DNA of 31,205 nt from JAATGA01 sp047605605 (GCA_047605605.1 JASGFG010000043.1:1-31205), one strand, 5' to 3'; shown: positions 1 to 8,555, numbered from the stretch's first letter. A program made the numbers and translations. The notes: generated by a model from the letters alone, not told the origin.

Positions 1-28
1 CGCGCGCCCCGCACCAGGCCGCAGGCCC

Positions 29-1072
29 CTATCCATGCGCGCCCGAAACCGGGGCCGAGGCCGGCTGACGGGGTTCGGCAATGGTCGGGATCTGGATCAG
101 GCGTGCCCCGGTTTCCCCCGCGTCGATCACGCCGAACAGCGCCTCCAGCATACCGGGCACATCCTGCCGGACCATGGCGATGCCATCCGCCAGCACCTCG
201 GCCAGGGGGTCCCAGTCGAAACAGCCGATCCGCGGATCGGGCCGACCGTCGATGTGATGCGACTTGATCCAGCGCATCACCCCCTCCAGCGAGATGGTGG
301 AGTTCACGAACATTGCCGCGGGCAGCGCCCGCCCCTCGGCCGCGAGACGTGCCAGCGCCTGTTCCGCCTTTTCCGGGGCATAGCCGCAGGGCAGGATCAG
401 ATCCTGGTGCACCGGCAGGCCCGCCTCCTCATGCGCGGCGCGAAAGCCCCTGATCCGCTCGGCCGTGTTGTGGTCGTGTGCACGCCCGCCGATGAAAAGC
501 AGCGGTTCGGGCCGGGTCAGCCCCGCGATCAGCCGCCGGGTCAGGTCGCGCGCGCCGGCGAAATTGTCCGAGATGACCGAAGGCGCCTGGCTGCCCGGTA
601 GGTCCAGGTTGACCGTCCTGACCCCCGCCGCCGCACACAGATCGGCGATCCGGTCGGGATCGGTCGCCCCCGTCGCCACCAGGCATTCGACCTGATGCGA
701 GATCATGGCGCGCGCGGCCTGCATCTCCAGCTCGGGGTCGCGCTGCGTGCAGGTGATGATCGGGAAAAGCCCACGGTCGCGGGCCATCGATTCGAATCGC
801 TCGACGATCGACCCGAAATAGCGGTTGTCGTATTTCGGCACGATCATTCCGATCAGATGCGAGGTCTGCCGTCGCAGCGCGCTGGCCTGCATGTTGACCG
901 CATAGCCCTGTTCGTCGGCGATTCGGGTGATTCGTTCGGCCAAGGCCACGCTGATCCGGCGCTTTTTCCAGTTGCCGTTCAGAACGGCACTGACCGCACT
1001 GGGCGAGGTGCCCGCCAGTTCCGCCAGATCGTAGATCGTCGTGCGTTTCGCCTGCGTCGTGCGTGGGGCCAT
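29..1072 (-). CDS. LacI-family transcriptional regulator
   Basis: DNA-binding repressor, probably of the divergently transcribed ribitol transport and catabolism operon. Of about 347 residues, 12-41 form the LacI-type helix-turn-helix (TIYDLAELAGTSPSAVSAVLNG) with the hinge following. The remainder is a periplasmic-binding-protein-like effector domain (LIGMIVPKYDNRYFGSIV onward). The frame stays open upstream to 1141, but a strong Shine-Dalgarno GGAGG at 1078-1082 lies 5 bases before the ATG at 1072, so I chose that start. The ATG at 1075 is only 2 bases from it. The inducer is not visible from sequence; a pentitol or pentulose is inferred from the neighbours. The 12-bp inverted repeat at 1129-1156 is its likely operator, and its own promoter should lie in the same 233-bp gap, implying autoregulation. 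Confidence 0.9.
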   Translation of the reverse strand: MAPRTTQAKRTTIYDLAELAGTSPSAVSAVLNGNWKKRRISVALAERITRIADEQGYAVNMQASALRRQTSHLIGMIVPKYDNRYFGSIVERFESMARDRGLFPIITCTQRDPELEMQAARAMISHQVECLVATGATDPDRIADLCAAAGVRTVNLDLPGSQAPSVISDNFAGARDLTRRLIAGLTRPEPLLFIGGRAHDHNTAERIRGFRAAHEEAGLPVHQDLILPCGYAPEKAEQALARLAAEGRALPAAMFVNSTISLEGVMRWIKSHHIDGRPDPRIGCFDWDPLAEVLADGIAMVRQDVPGMLEALFGVIDAGETGARLIQIPTIAEPRQPASAPVSGAHG

Positions 1073-1128
1073 CATCTCCTCCGTGAAGGAAACTTGACAT
1101 CTATATTCACTTCGCACAAGGATGCACC

Positions 1129-1156
1129 ACCGATTGAGCAAACATGCTCAATCGGT
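1129..1156. promoter_or_regulatory. Perfect 12-bp inverted repeat, candidate LacI-family operator
   Basis: Left arm ACCGATTGAGCA (1129-1140) and right arm TGCTCAATCGGT (1145-1156) are exact reverse complements separated by AACA. The site lies midway between the lacI-type gene and the binding-protein gene. There is no T tract and the flanking genes diverge, so an operator is far likelier than a terminator. The central bases are not the CG pair seen in many LacI-family operators. Confidence 0.8.
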
Positions 1157-1161
1157 AGAAC
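1134..1161 (+). promoter_or_regulatory. Candidate sigma70-type promoter of the ribitol operon
   Basis: TTGAGC (1134-1139) and TAGAAC (1156-1161) are separated by 16 bases and lie inside or next to the inverted repeat. Repressor bound there would block polymerase. The match to consensus is moderate, so this is a candidate only. The leader to the ATG at 1306 would be about 135 bases. Confidence 0.35.
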
Positions 1162-1305
1162 AAGGTCGAATCGCAAGGTTTCGGCCGCGGGGAGGATTGC
1201 GGATCACGGGGGCAGAGCGCGGGTTTTCCGCGGGCGTCCGGCTGCGGGAAACTCGGCGGCGAAAGGGCGGCGCGGCCCGTCGCATCCAGTGGAGGAGAGA
1301 CACTG

Positions 1306-2346
1306 ATGAAGTATTCCGTCCTGCCCGTCGCCATGGCGGCAGCCCTGCTTGGCAGCACTGCCTTTGCCCAGACTGCGGGCACCGTCGCCTTCCTGATGCC
1401 CGACCAGGCATCGACCCGGTATGAGGAACACGACTTTCCCGGCTTCAAGGCCGAGATGTCCAAGCTGTGCGCCGATTGCGCCGTGATCTATCAGAACGCC
1501 AATGGCGACGCGAACCTGCAACAGCAGCAGTTCAACTCGGTCATCACCCAGGGCGCCAAGGTCGTCGTGCTGGACCCGGTGGATTCCGCTGCCGCCGCCG
1601 GTCTGGTGACGCTGGCCCAGTCGCAGGGCGTCAAGGTCATCGCCTATGACCGCCCGATCCCGGATACGCCCGCCGATTACTATGTGTCCTTCGACAACCA
1701 GGGCATCGGCAAGGCCATCGCGGAATCGCTGGTGGCCCACATGAAGGCCGCGGGCGTTCCCGAAGGGTCGGGCGTGTTGCAGATCAACGGCTCGCCCACC
1801 GATGCGGCGGCCGGTCTGATCCGCGACGGCATCCATGAAGGTCTGGCCAATTCCGGCTACAAGACGCTGGCCGAGTTCGACACGCCGGAATGGGCCCCGC
1901 CCAAGGCGCAGGAATGGGCCGCGGGCCAGATCACCCGCTTTGGCGCCGACATCAAGGGCGTGGTCGCGGCCAACGACGGCACCGGCGGCGGCGCCATCGC
2001 GGCGTTCAAGGCGGCGGGCGTGAACCCGGTTCCGCCGGTCACGGGCAATGACGCGACCATCGCGGCGCTGCAACTGATCATCTCGGGCGATCAATACAAC
2101 ACCATTTCCAAACCTTCGGAAATCGTGGCGGCCGCTGCGGCGGGCGTGGCGGTCAAACTGCTGAATGGTGAAACCGTGGAGCCGAAGACCACGCTCTACA
2201 ACACGCCGTCCGAGCTGTTCGTGCCCGCCGTCGTGACGGCCGAGAACATCAAGGCCGAAATCTTCGACAAAGGCATCCAGACACCCGAGCAGATCTGCAC
2301 GGGCGAATATGCCGAAGGCTGCAAGAAGCTGGGCATCACGCAATAA
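1306..2346 (+). CDS. Sugar/polyol ABC transporter periplasmic substrate-binding protein
   Basis: Captures a sugar or sugar alcohol, probably ribitol or a related pentitol, in the periplasm and delivers it to the permease at 3214. The 346-aa product starts with a signal peptide (MKYSVLPVAMAAALLGSTAFA, cleavage before Q22). It continues as a type-1 periplasmic binding fold resembling XylF, with VVVLDPVDSAAAAGLV, AYDRPIP, YYVSFDNQGIG, VAANDGTGGGAIAA and VTGNDATIAALQLI stretches. The start has GGAGGAG at 1291-1297, 8 bases upstream. It is first in an operon with the ATPase, permease, rbtD and kinase. Family membership is clear. The ligand is inferred from the two catabolic genes downstream; xylose or another pentose cannot be excluded. 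Confidence 0.9.
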   Translation: MKYSVLPVAMAAALLGSTAFAQTAGTVAFLMPDQASTRYEEHDFPGFKAEMSKLCADCAVIYQNANGDANLQQQQFNSVITQGAKVVVLDPVDSAAAAGLVTLAQSQGVKVIAYDRPIPDTPADYYVSFDNQGIGKAIAESLVAHMKAAGVPEGSGVLQINGSPTDAAAGLIRDGIHEGLANSGYKTLAEFDTPEWAPPKAQEWAAGQITRFGADIKGVVAANDGTGGGAIAAFKAAGVNPVPPVTGNDATIAALQLIISGDQYNTISKPSEIVAAAAAGVAVKLLNGETVEPKTTLYNTPSELFVPAVVTAENIKAEIFDKGIQTPEQICTGEYAEGCKKLGITQ

Positions 2347-2358
2347 GCTTCTTCAACC

Positions 2359-2392
2359 CGCACCCGGCCGGACCTCCCCCGCGCCGGGTGCG
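2359..2392 (+). repeat. Intercistronic hairpin after the binding-protein gene
   Basis: CGCACCCGGC (2359-2368) and GCCGGGTGCG (2383-2392) form perfect 10-bp arms with a 14-base loop, 12 bases after the stop codon of the binding protein. There is no U-run. Such hairpins commonly protect the upstream message or partly terminate, giving more binding protein than membrane components; that role is inferred. Confidence 0.6.
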
Positions 2393-2413
2393 CCCTTATT
2401 CCAAAGGTGCGCC

Positions 2414-3217
2414 ATGACGACGACGACCGCCCCGGCCAAGGGGGAACGCATCCTGTCCCTGCGCGGGATCACCAAGAAATTCGGGGCCGTCTCGGCGCTG
2501 ACCGACATCGAGCTGGACGTTCACGCGGGCGAGGTGGTGGCGCTGGTGGGTGACAACGGCGCGGGGAAATCCACGCTGGTCAAGGTGCTGGCGGGCGTGC
2601 ATCAGCCGACCGAGGGCAGCATCGAGTTCATGGGCCGCCCCGTCACGATGGACAGCCCCGCCGCCGCGCTGGACATGGGCATTGCGACCGTGTTCCAGGA
2701 CCTGGCGCTGTGCGAAAACCTCGACGTGGTGGCGAACCTGTTTCTGGGGCACGAGGTTTCGCCCTGGCGGCTGGACGAGGTGCAGATGGAGGTGCGGGCC
2801 TGGACGCTGTTGCGCGAACTGGCGGCGCGCATTCCTTCGGTGCGCGAACCCATCGCCTCGCTGTCGGGGGGGCAGCGGCAGACCGTCGCCATCGCGCGGT
2901 CGCTGCTTCTGGACCCGCGGATCATCATGCTGGACGAGCCGACCGCCGCACTGGGCGTCGCGCAGACGGCCGAGGTTCTGAACCTGATCGAGCGGGTGCG
3001 CGACCGGGGTCTGGGCGTCATCATCATCAGTCACAACATGGAAGACGTGCGCGCCGTGGCCGACCGCATCGTCGTATTGCGTCTGGGTAAGAACAACGGG
3101 GTCTTTACCCCCGAAACCAGCAATCAGGAACTGGTCGCCGCCATCACCGGCGCGACCGAAAACTCGGTCTCGCGCCGCGCGGGCCGCAAGGCCGCAGCCG
3201 AAGGGGAAACCGCATGA
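2414..3217 (+). CDS. Sugar ABC transporter ATP-binding protein, single-NBD form
   Basis: Energises import by the neighbouring CUT2-type permease on the cytoplasmic face. In 267 aa it carries one complete nucleotide-binding domain: Walker A GDNGAGKST (46-54), signature LSGGQRQ (150-156) and Walker B IIMLDEP (170-176), with the switch His in IISHN. Many CUT2 ATPases are tandem proteins of about 500 aa. This one is half that length, like the FrcA type, and presumably works as a homodimer. The frame extends upstream to 2309 inside the hairpin region, but the product aligns with the family only from the ATG at 2414, which has AAGGTG 4 bases before it. The stop codon overlaps the permease start (ATGA). 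Confidence 0.9.
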   Translation: MTTTTAPAKGERILSLRGITKKFGAVSALTDIELDVHAGEVVALVGDNGAGKSTLVKVLAGVHQPTEGSIEFMGRPVTMDSPAAALDMGIATVFQDLALCENLDVVANLFLGHEVSPWRLDEVQMEVRAWTLLRELAARIPSVREPIASLSGGQRQTVAIARSLLLDPRIIMLDEPTAALGVAQTAEVLNLIERVRDRGLGVIIISHNMEDVRAVADRIVVLRLGKNNGVFTPETSNQELVAAITGATENSVSRRAGRKAAAEGETA

Positions 3218-4440
3218 GCCAGCTTGACCGCAGCGACGAACGTGTGCGCCACGACGAAGGGTTGGGCGGTGCGCTTCGCGGATTCATCGACCGGGTGAAA
3301 TCGGGCGATCTGGGCATGTTGCCGGTGGTCGTCGGCCTGATCGTCATTTCCATCGTGTTCACCAGCCTGAACCCGATCTTTCTGGCGCCGAACAACTTGG
3401 TCAACCTGCTGTTCGATTGCGCGACGGTGGGGGTGATCTCGCTGGGCATCGTCTGTGTGCTGATGCTGGGGGAAATCGACCTTTCGGTGGGCTCGATGAG
3501 CGGTTTCGCCTCGGCCATCGTGGGCGTGCTGTGGGTCAACATGGGCCTGCCGATTCCGGTGGCGATCCTTGCCGCGCTGCTGACCGGGTGCATCATCGGG
3601 GCGATCTATGCCACGCTTTACAACAAGCTGGGGATGCCCAGCTTCATCGCCTCTCTCTCTGGTCTGCTGGCCATCCTGGGGATGCAGCTTTACATCTTGG
3701 GGCCGACCGGCTCGATCAACCTGCCCTATGTCTCGCCTCTGGTGAAGTTCGGGCAGATTCTGGTGATGCCGGCGTGGCTGTCGCATGGCCTTGCGCTGCT
3801 GCCGGGGATCGTGGTGCTGGTCGTCGGCATGGGCGTGATGAATCGCCGCCGCGCCGCGAACCTGTCGGCCGGGTCGGTGTCGACGCTGATCGTCAAGGCG
3901 GCGGCGCTGACCGTGCTGCTGGAGTTTGCGGTCTGGTATCTAAACCGCGGGCGCGGCGTTCCTTACATGTTCGGGCTGTTCGTGCTGCTGGCGGTGGTGA
4001 TGAACTATGCGCTGACCCGCACGCAATGGGGCCGGTCGATGTTCGCCGTCGGCGGCAACAAGGAAGCCGCGCGCCGGTCGGGCATCAACGTCAAGCGGAT
4101 CTATCTGTCGGCCTTCATGCTGTGCTCGACTTTGGCCGCACTGGGGGGCGTCTTGTCGGCCTCGCGTCTGGCGTCGTCCAGCCAGCAGGCGGGGACGGGC
4201 GACGTGAACCTGAACGCCATCGCCGCGGCGGTGATCGGGGGAACCAGCCTTTTCGGCGGGCGGGGCAGCGCCTGGTCGGCGCTGCTGGGGATCATCGTCA
4301 TCCAGGCGATTTCCAACGGGCTGACGCTGCTGAACCTGTCGTCGTCCTTGCGCTACATGATCACCGGGGGGGTTCTCGCCATCGCCGTGATCGTCGACTC
4401 TCTGGCCCGCCAGTCGCGTGTCTCGCACGGCCGGGCATAA
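3214..4440 (+). CDS. Sugar ABC transporter permease, XylH/RbsC type
   Basis: Membrane channel of the importer. The 408-aa product is strongly hydrophobic with roughly ten membrane segments, beginning after a polar N-terminus of about 35 residues (LPVVVGLIVISIVFTSL). It contains the family hallmarks LGEIDLSVGSMSG and the cytoplasmic loop AVGGNKEAARRSGI that contacts the ATPase. The length is nearer XylH than the shorter RbsC. Its start overlaps the ATPase stop by 4 bases, indicating translational coupling. With the binding protein and a homodimeric ATPase it makes a complete importer. Confidence 0.92.
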   Translation: MSQLDRSDERVRHDEGLGGALRGFIDRVKSGDLGMLPVVVGLIVISIVFTSLNPIFLAPNNLVNLLFDCATVGVISLGIVCVLMLGEIDLSVGSMSGFASAIVGVLWVNMGLPIPVAILAALLTGCIIGAIYATLYNKLGMPSFIASLSGLLAILGMQLYILGPTGSINLPYVSPLVKFGQILVMPAWLSHGLALLPGIVVLVVGMGVMNRRRAANLSAGSVSTLIVKAAALTVLLEFAVWYLNRGRGVPYMFGLFVLLAVVMNYALTRTQWGRSMFAVGGNKEAARRSGINVKRIYLSAFMLCSTLAALGGVLSASRLASSSQQAGTGDVNLNAIAAAVIGGTSLFGGRGSAWSALLGIIVIQAISNGLTLLNLSSSLRYMITGGVLAIAVIVDSLARQSRVSHGRA

Positions 4441-4454
4441 GGAAAGGAACGGAT

Positions 4455-5183
4455 ATGCCTGATCTCATGAAGGGCAAGGTGGCCGCCATCACCGGCGCGG
4501 CCAGCGGCATCGGCCTCGCCTGTGCGCGCACGCTGGCGGCCGAGGGGGCGCGGGTCGTGCTGATCGACCGGGCCGAGGACCGGCTGCGCGCGCTGTGCGC
4601 CGAGATCGGGCCGAATGCGCTGCCGCTGGTGGTCGATCTGCTGGACGGCCCGCAGGTGTCGGGGATGCTGCCGCGCATCCTCGATCTGGCGGGGGGGCTG
4701 GACGTGTTCCACGCCAATGCCGGGGCCTATATCGGCGGGCCGGTGCAGGACGGCGACCCCGACGCCTGGGACCGGATGCTGAACCTGAACATCAACGCGG
4801 CCTTCCGGTCGGTCCATGCGGTGCTGCCGCATATGATCGCGCAGAAATCGGGCGACATCCTGTTCACCAGTTCGGTCGCGGGGGTGGTGCCGGTGGTGTG
4901 GGAGCCGATCTATACCGCCTCGAAATTCGCGGTGCAGGCCTTCGTTGCGGCCACGCGGCGGCAGGTGTCGCAATACGGGCTGCGGGTGGGGGCGGTTCTG
5001 CCCGGCCCGGTGGTGACGGCGCTCTTGGACGACTGGCCCAAGGCCAAGATGGACGAGGCGCTTGCCAACGGCAGCCTGATGCAGCCGAAAGAGGTGGCCG
5101 ATGCCGTGCTGTTCATGCTGACCCGGCCGCGCAACGTGGTGATCCGCGATCTGGTGATCCTGCCCAACAGCGTGGATTTGTGA
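4455..5183 (+). CDS. rbtD: Ribitol 2-dehydrogenase (SDR family)
   Basis: Oxidises ribitol to D-ribulose with NAD+, the first catabolic step after uptake. The 242-aa product is a classical short-chain dehydrogenase: cofactor motif TGAASGIG (13-20), NAG (88-90) and the catalytic Ser140, Tyr153 and Lys157 in YTASK. Long stretches match what I recall of Klebsiella RbtD, including DIFHANAGAYIGGPV-like, LPGPVVTALLDDWPKAKMDE and the C-terminal VILPNSVDL, so assignment goes beyond the general SDR family. The ATG at 4455 has GGAAAGGAAC just upstream. It sits 14 bases after the permease and 28 bases before the kinase, consistent with one transcript. Confidence 0.88.
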   Translation: MPDLMKGKVAAITGAASGIGLACARTLAAEGARVVLIDRAEDRLRALCAEIGPNALPLVVDLLDGPQVSGMLPRILDLAGGLDVFHANAGAYIGGPVQDGDPDAWDRMLNLNINAAFRSVHAVLPHMIAQKSGDILFTSSVAGVVPVVWEPIYTASKFAVQAFVAATRRQVSQYGLRVGAVLPGPVVTALLDDWPKAKMDEALANGSLMQPKEVADAVLFMLTRPRNVVIRDLVILPNSVDL

Positions 5184-5211
5184 TCCCTTCGCCAAAGGAA
5201 AGGCGACCGAC

Positions 5212-6828
5212 ATGACCGTTTCCCCGAACGCCGCCCCCGGCGCGCGATACATCATTGGCATCGACGTGGGCACCGGCAGCGCCCGTGCCGGGGTGTTCGA
5301 CCTGACCGGGCAGATGCTGGCATCGGCCAAGCGCGACATCACGCTGTGGCGCGCGCCGGGGTCGATGGTTGAACAGTCCAGCGCCGAGATCTGGGGCGCC
5401 GTCTGCGCCTCGGTCCGCGAGGCGATGGCGGGGCTGGACCCTGCCGCGGTGGCGGGCATCGGCTTCGATGCGACCTGTTCGCTGGTGGTGCTGGGGCAGG
5501 GCGGGGTGCCGCTGGCCGTCGGCCCCTCGGAAGATCCCGCGCGTGACATCATCGTCTGGATGGACCACCGCGCCACCGATCAGGCCGAGCGGATCAACGC
5601 CATGGGCCATGAGGTGCTGCGCTATGTAGGCGGCCGCATCTCGCCCGAGATGGAGACGCCAAAGCTGCTGTGGCTGCGCGAACACCGCCCTGCAACTTTT
5701 GACGCCGCTTGGCAGTTCTTTGACTTGGCCGATTTCCTGACCTGGAAGGCGACGGGCGATCTGGCGCGGTCGACCTGCACCGTCACCTGCAAATGGACCT
5801 ATCTGGCGCATGAACGCCGGTGGGATCCGTCCTATTTCCATGCCGTCGGTCTGGGCGTGCTGGCGGACGAAGGCTTTGCCCGAATCGGCGCGCGGGTGGT
5901 CGATCCCGGCACCCCGGTGGGGCAGGGGCTGACCGCCGCCGCCGCCGCCGATCTGGGGCTGACGGCGGGAACGCCGGTGTCGGCCGGGATGATCGACGCC
6001 CATGCCGGCGGCATCGGCACCGTGGGGATCGAGGGCAGCCCCGAAACCCATCTGGCCTATGTCTTCGGCACCTCGTCCTGCACCATGACCTCCACCCGCG
6101 CGCCGGTCTTCGTGCCCGGCGTCTGGGGGCCCTACTACAGCGCCATGGTCCCCGACATGTGGCTGAACGAAGGGGGCCAGTCGGCGGCGGGCGCGGCCAT
6201 CGACCAGTTGGTGACGTTCCATCCCGCCGCCGCCGAGGCGCGAGAGGCTGCCCGCGCCGCGGGCCAGCCGCTGCCGCTGTTTCTGGCCGCCCGCGCCGCC
6301 ACCCTGGCGGGGGGAGAGGGCGCTGCGGCGCGCGTGGCCGACGGCCTGCATGTGGTGCCCGAGTTCCTGGGCAACCGCGCACCCTTTGCCGACCCCCATG
6401 CCCGCGCCGTGATTGCCGGGCTGGGGATGGAGCGGGACATCGACAACCTGGCCGCGCTTTACATCGCGGGGCTTTGCGGCATCGGCTATGGCCTGCGCCA
6501 GATCATCGAGACGCAGGCAAAGGCCGGCGCCCCGGTTGACAAGGTGGTGATCAGCGGGGGGGCGGGACAGTCGGGCCTTGTCCGCCAGATCCTTGCCGAT
6601 GCCACGGGCAAGCCGGTTCTGGCCACCGCGGCCGAAGAGCCTGTCCTGCTGGGTGCGGCGGTGCTGGGCGCGGTGGCGGGCGGCGCCTTTCCTGACATGC
6701 GCGCGGCCATGGCGGCGCTGACCCATACCGCGCAAGGCTACCTGCCGCAGGACGATCTTCTGGCGCTGCACGACCGGCGCTATGACGCCTTCTGCCGCTT
6801 GCAGGATCTGGCGCGCAGCCTGCGCTAA
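5212..6828 (+). CDS. rbtK: D-ribulokinase, FGGY family
   Basis: Phosphorylates D-ribulose to D-ribulose 5-phosphate, feeding the pentose phosphate pathway. The 538-aa product opens with the phosphate-binding GIDVGTGSARAGVFD (16-30), has TCSLVV (88-93), a motif reported to mark D-ribulokinases within the FGGY family, and the likely catalytic Asp262 in AGMIDAHAGG. The C-terminal half has the second actin-like domain (VVISGGAGQSGLVRQI). Position directly after rbtD supports D-ribulose as substrate; L-ribulose or another pentulose is the main alternative. AAAGGAAAGG lies 8-17 bases upstream of the ATG. Its stop codon overlaps the convergent corA-like stop by 2 bases, so there is no room for a terminator between them. 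Confidence 0.87.
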   Translation: MTVSPNAAPGARYIIGIDVGTGSARAGVFDLTGQMLASAKRDITLWRAPGSMVEQSSAEIWGAVCASVREAMAGLDPAAVAGIGFDATCSLVVLGQGGVPLAVGPSEDPARDIIVWMDHRATDQAERINAMGHEVLRYVGGRISPEMETPKLLWLREHRPATFDAAWQFFDLADFLTWKATGDLARSTCTVTCKWTYLAHERRWDPSYFHAVGLGVLADEGFARIGARVVDPGTPVGQGLTAAAAADLGLTAGTPVSAGMIDAHAGGIGTVGIEGSPETHLAYVFGTSSCTMTSTRAPVFVPGVWGPYYSAMVPDMWLNEGGQSAAGAAIDQLVTFHPAAAEAREAARAAGQPLPLFLAARAATLAGGEGAAARVADGLHVVPEFLGNRAPFADPHARAVIAGLGMERDIDNLAALYIAGLCGIGYGLRQIIETQAKAGAPVDKVVISGGAGQSGLVRQILADATGKPVLATAAEEPVLLGAAVLGAVAGGAFPDMRAAMAALTHTAQGYLPQDDLLALHDRRYDAFCRLQDLARSLR

Positions 6829-7775
6829 AGCCAGCGCTTGCGGCGGAAAAACAGATAGGCCCCGGCCGCCGATCCGATCATCATCGCGACGGCGATCGGA
6901 TAGCCCCACTGCCAGCTCAGTTCCGGCATGGTCGCAAAGTTCATCCCGTAGATCGACGCGATCAGCGTCGGCGGCAGGAAGATCACCGCAACGACGGAAA
7001 CCGTCTTTGTCGTGTTGTTCTGCGCGACCGAGATCATGCCCAGCGTCAGGTCCGAGGTCATCGCGATGCGGTTGGTCAGGTGATCGCCATGCACCTCCAG
7101 CGCCTGGATGTCGCGCATCAAGCCCTTGACGAAGGGGCGCAGCGTCTCTCCCGGGCCTTCGGCCAGCGACTGGCCGAAAAAGCTGACCGCCCGCTCGATG
7201 GTCAGCAGCGACAGGCGCACCTTGCTGATCAGGTCGGATTCGCGCGAGACATCGCGCAGGGCATGGGACAGTTCGGCATCGGATTCCTCATAGTCGAAGA
7301 CCCGCTTGCCGATTTCGTCCAGCGACCGGCCCGCCCCTTCCAGAAGGTCGGCCAGCCGGCCCACGATCTCTTCGACCAGCGAGAGGAACATCCTGCGCGG
7401 ATCGGCGCAGCCGGGGCCCACCTTGGCGGCGCGGGTGGGATAGGTCTCGAACGGGCGGGGGGCGTGGTGGCGCACGGTCACCATCCGCCCCGGATACAGG
7501 ATGAAGCAGACCGGGCCGGAAATGGGGTTCTTGGTCTCGGACAGACCGGGCAGAACGACGGTCAGGTAATCGGCGCCATTCTCGCGGTAAAGACGGTTGG
7601 AAAGCTCGATCTCCTCCATATCGGCAAGGGTCGGAACTTCGATGCCAAGCGCGCGCACGCGCACGATCTGTTCGGGCATGGGCCGGTAAAGGTCGATCCA
7701 CAGAGCCGGTTCCAGATCGGCGCCATTCGGAAGCTGGCGCAGGCTTGCGCCTTCGGCGGTGTAGGCAAAAAGCAT
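6825..7775 (-). CDS. CorA-family divalent metal ion transporter
   Basis: Inner-membrane Mg2+ (or Co2+/Ni2+/Zn2+) channel. The 316-aa product has a long soluble N-terminal region rich in helices (about 120-250). Two C-terminal membrane segments (about 257-276 and 291-310) follow, with the family signature YGMNF (276-280) at the pore entrance and a basic tail RRKRW. The frame extends to 7823, but the ATG at 7775 begins the conserved region and is preceded by a G-rich ribosome-binding stretch; I used it. It is the last of four minus-strand genes after bphO, bphP and the HAD gene. It is 101 bases from the HAD gene and so possibly has its own promoter. The ion is not determinable from sequence. 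Confidence 0.9.
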   Translation of the reverse strand: MLFAYTAEGASLRQLPNGADLEPALWIDLYRPMPEQIVRVRALGIEVPTLADMEEIELSNRLYRENGADYLTVVLPGLSETKNPISGPVCFILYPGRMVTVRHHAPRPFETYPTRAAKVGPGCADPRRMFLSLVEEIVGRLADLLEGAGRSLDEIGKRVFDYEESDAELSHALRDVSRESDLISKVRLSLLTIERAVSFFGQSLAEGPGETLRPFVKGLMRDIQALEVHGDHLTNRIAMTSDLTLGMISVAQNNTTKTVSVVAVIFLPPTLIASIYGMNFATMPELSWQWGYPIAVAMMIGSAAGAYLFFRRKRWL

Positions 7776-7876
7776 GACAACCCCCCGTGGACTGACGGAC
7801 CGACCGCCGCTGCCTAGCGCCAAGTCATGACAGTTCCAAGACCCCGCGACGCGGGCATCACTTCACGTCCGGGCGA

Positions 7877-8482
7877 TCAGGCCGGCCCGTGCAGAAGGTC
7901 GCGCGCCTCCAGCTCGGCGCGAAGTGCCTCGGGCGTGGTGAAATGCACCGCATCCATCCCGACTGCACGGGCGCCTTCGACATTCCTGGGGCTGTCGTCG
8001 ATGAAGAGGCAGCTTTCCGGCGTCACCCCTGCGCGGTCGCACAGCGTCAGGAAGATGCGAGGGTCCGGTTTCACCATCTTCTCGCGGCCCGAGACCACCG
8101 TGACCCCGAAAGCTGTTCCCAGCCGTGGATGGGTGGCCACGCCAAGGGGCCAGGTTTCCGCCGACCAGTTCGTGATCGCGTGAATGCCATGGCCTGCCGC
8201 GCGCAATTCCTCCATCAAGGTCCAGGTGCCTTCGATCGGCTGCCGGATGGTGCGGTCGCAGCAGTGCGGATAGCCGCGGAACAGCGACTGGTCGCGGCTG
8301 TCGGCGATTTCGTCGGCAAGCGTGGAAAAGGTCTCACCTCCGTCGCAGCGCAGGTTCAGCGCAAAGAAATCAATGCGCGCCAGAAAGTCGTCGGCCGCCG
8401 CGCGCGATCCCAGATCGGGGATGAAGGCCAGATGCGGGTCCCAGCGGACCAGCACGTTGCCGATGTCGAAAACGATGTTCAT
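7877..8482 (-). CDS. HAD-superfamily hydrolase (YihX-like phosphatase)
   Basis: Probable small-molecule phosphatase of the haloacid dehalogenase superfamily, 201 aa. Motif I is FDIGNVLVRWD with nucleophile Asp6. The second catalytic position is Gly8 rather than Asp, the form also found in YihX-type members. Motif II is ITNWS (103-107), motif III has Lys138 in MVKPDP, and motif IV is FIDDS (160-164). The cap domain is helical (about 15-85). The frame runs upstream to 8569 and would overlap bphP, but MNIVFDIGNV at 8482 is the family's normal N-terminus. It follows bphP by 73 bases on the same strand. Substrate unknown. Confidence 0.85.
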   Translation of the reverse strand: MNIVFDIGNVLVRWDPHLAFIPDLGSRAAADDFLARIDFFALNLRCDGGETFSTLADEIADSRDQSLFRGYPHCCDRTIRQPIEGTWTLMEELRAAGHGIHAITNWSAETWPLGVATHPRLGTAFGVTVVSGREKMVKPDPRIFLTLCDRAGVTPESCLFIDDSPRNVEGARAVGMDAVHFTTPEALRAELEARDLLHGPA

Positions 8483-8555
8483 GAAAGCGGGTCCCGGCTG
8501 CGCATCTGCCGGTTGCATAGCGGATGCCGAAGGCCGCGCATAGCCCGGCCGGCGG

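Noticed and set aside
1204..2343. 379-codon minus-strand frame antisense to the first binding protein
   Set aside because: Antisense to a signal-peptide-bearing periplasmic protein; Arg/His/Gly-rich without family features.
5113..6909. 598-codon minus-strand frame antisense to the ribulokinase
   Set aside because: Antisense shadow of a clear FGGY kinase and it also runs into rbtD and corA; no domain seen.
7843..7855. CCCGC-GAC-GCGGG hairpin downstream of the HAD gene as terminator
   Set aside because: Only 5-bp arms, a 3-base loop and no T tract; hairpins this small are common by chance in GC-rich DNA.
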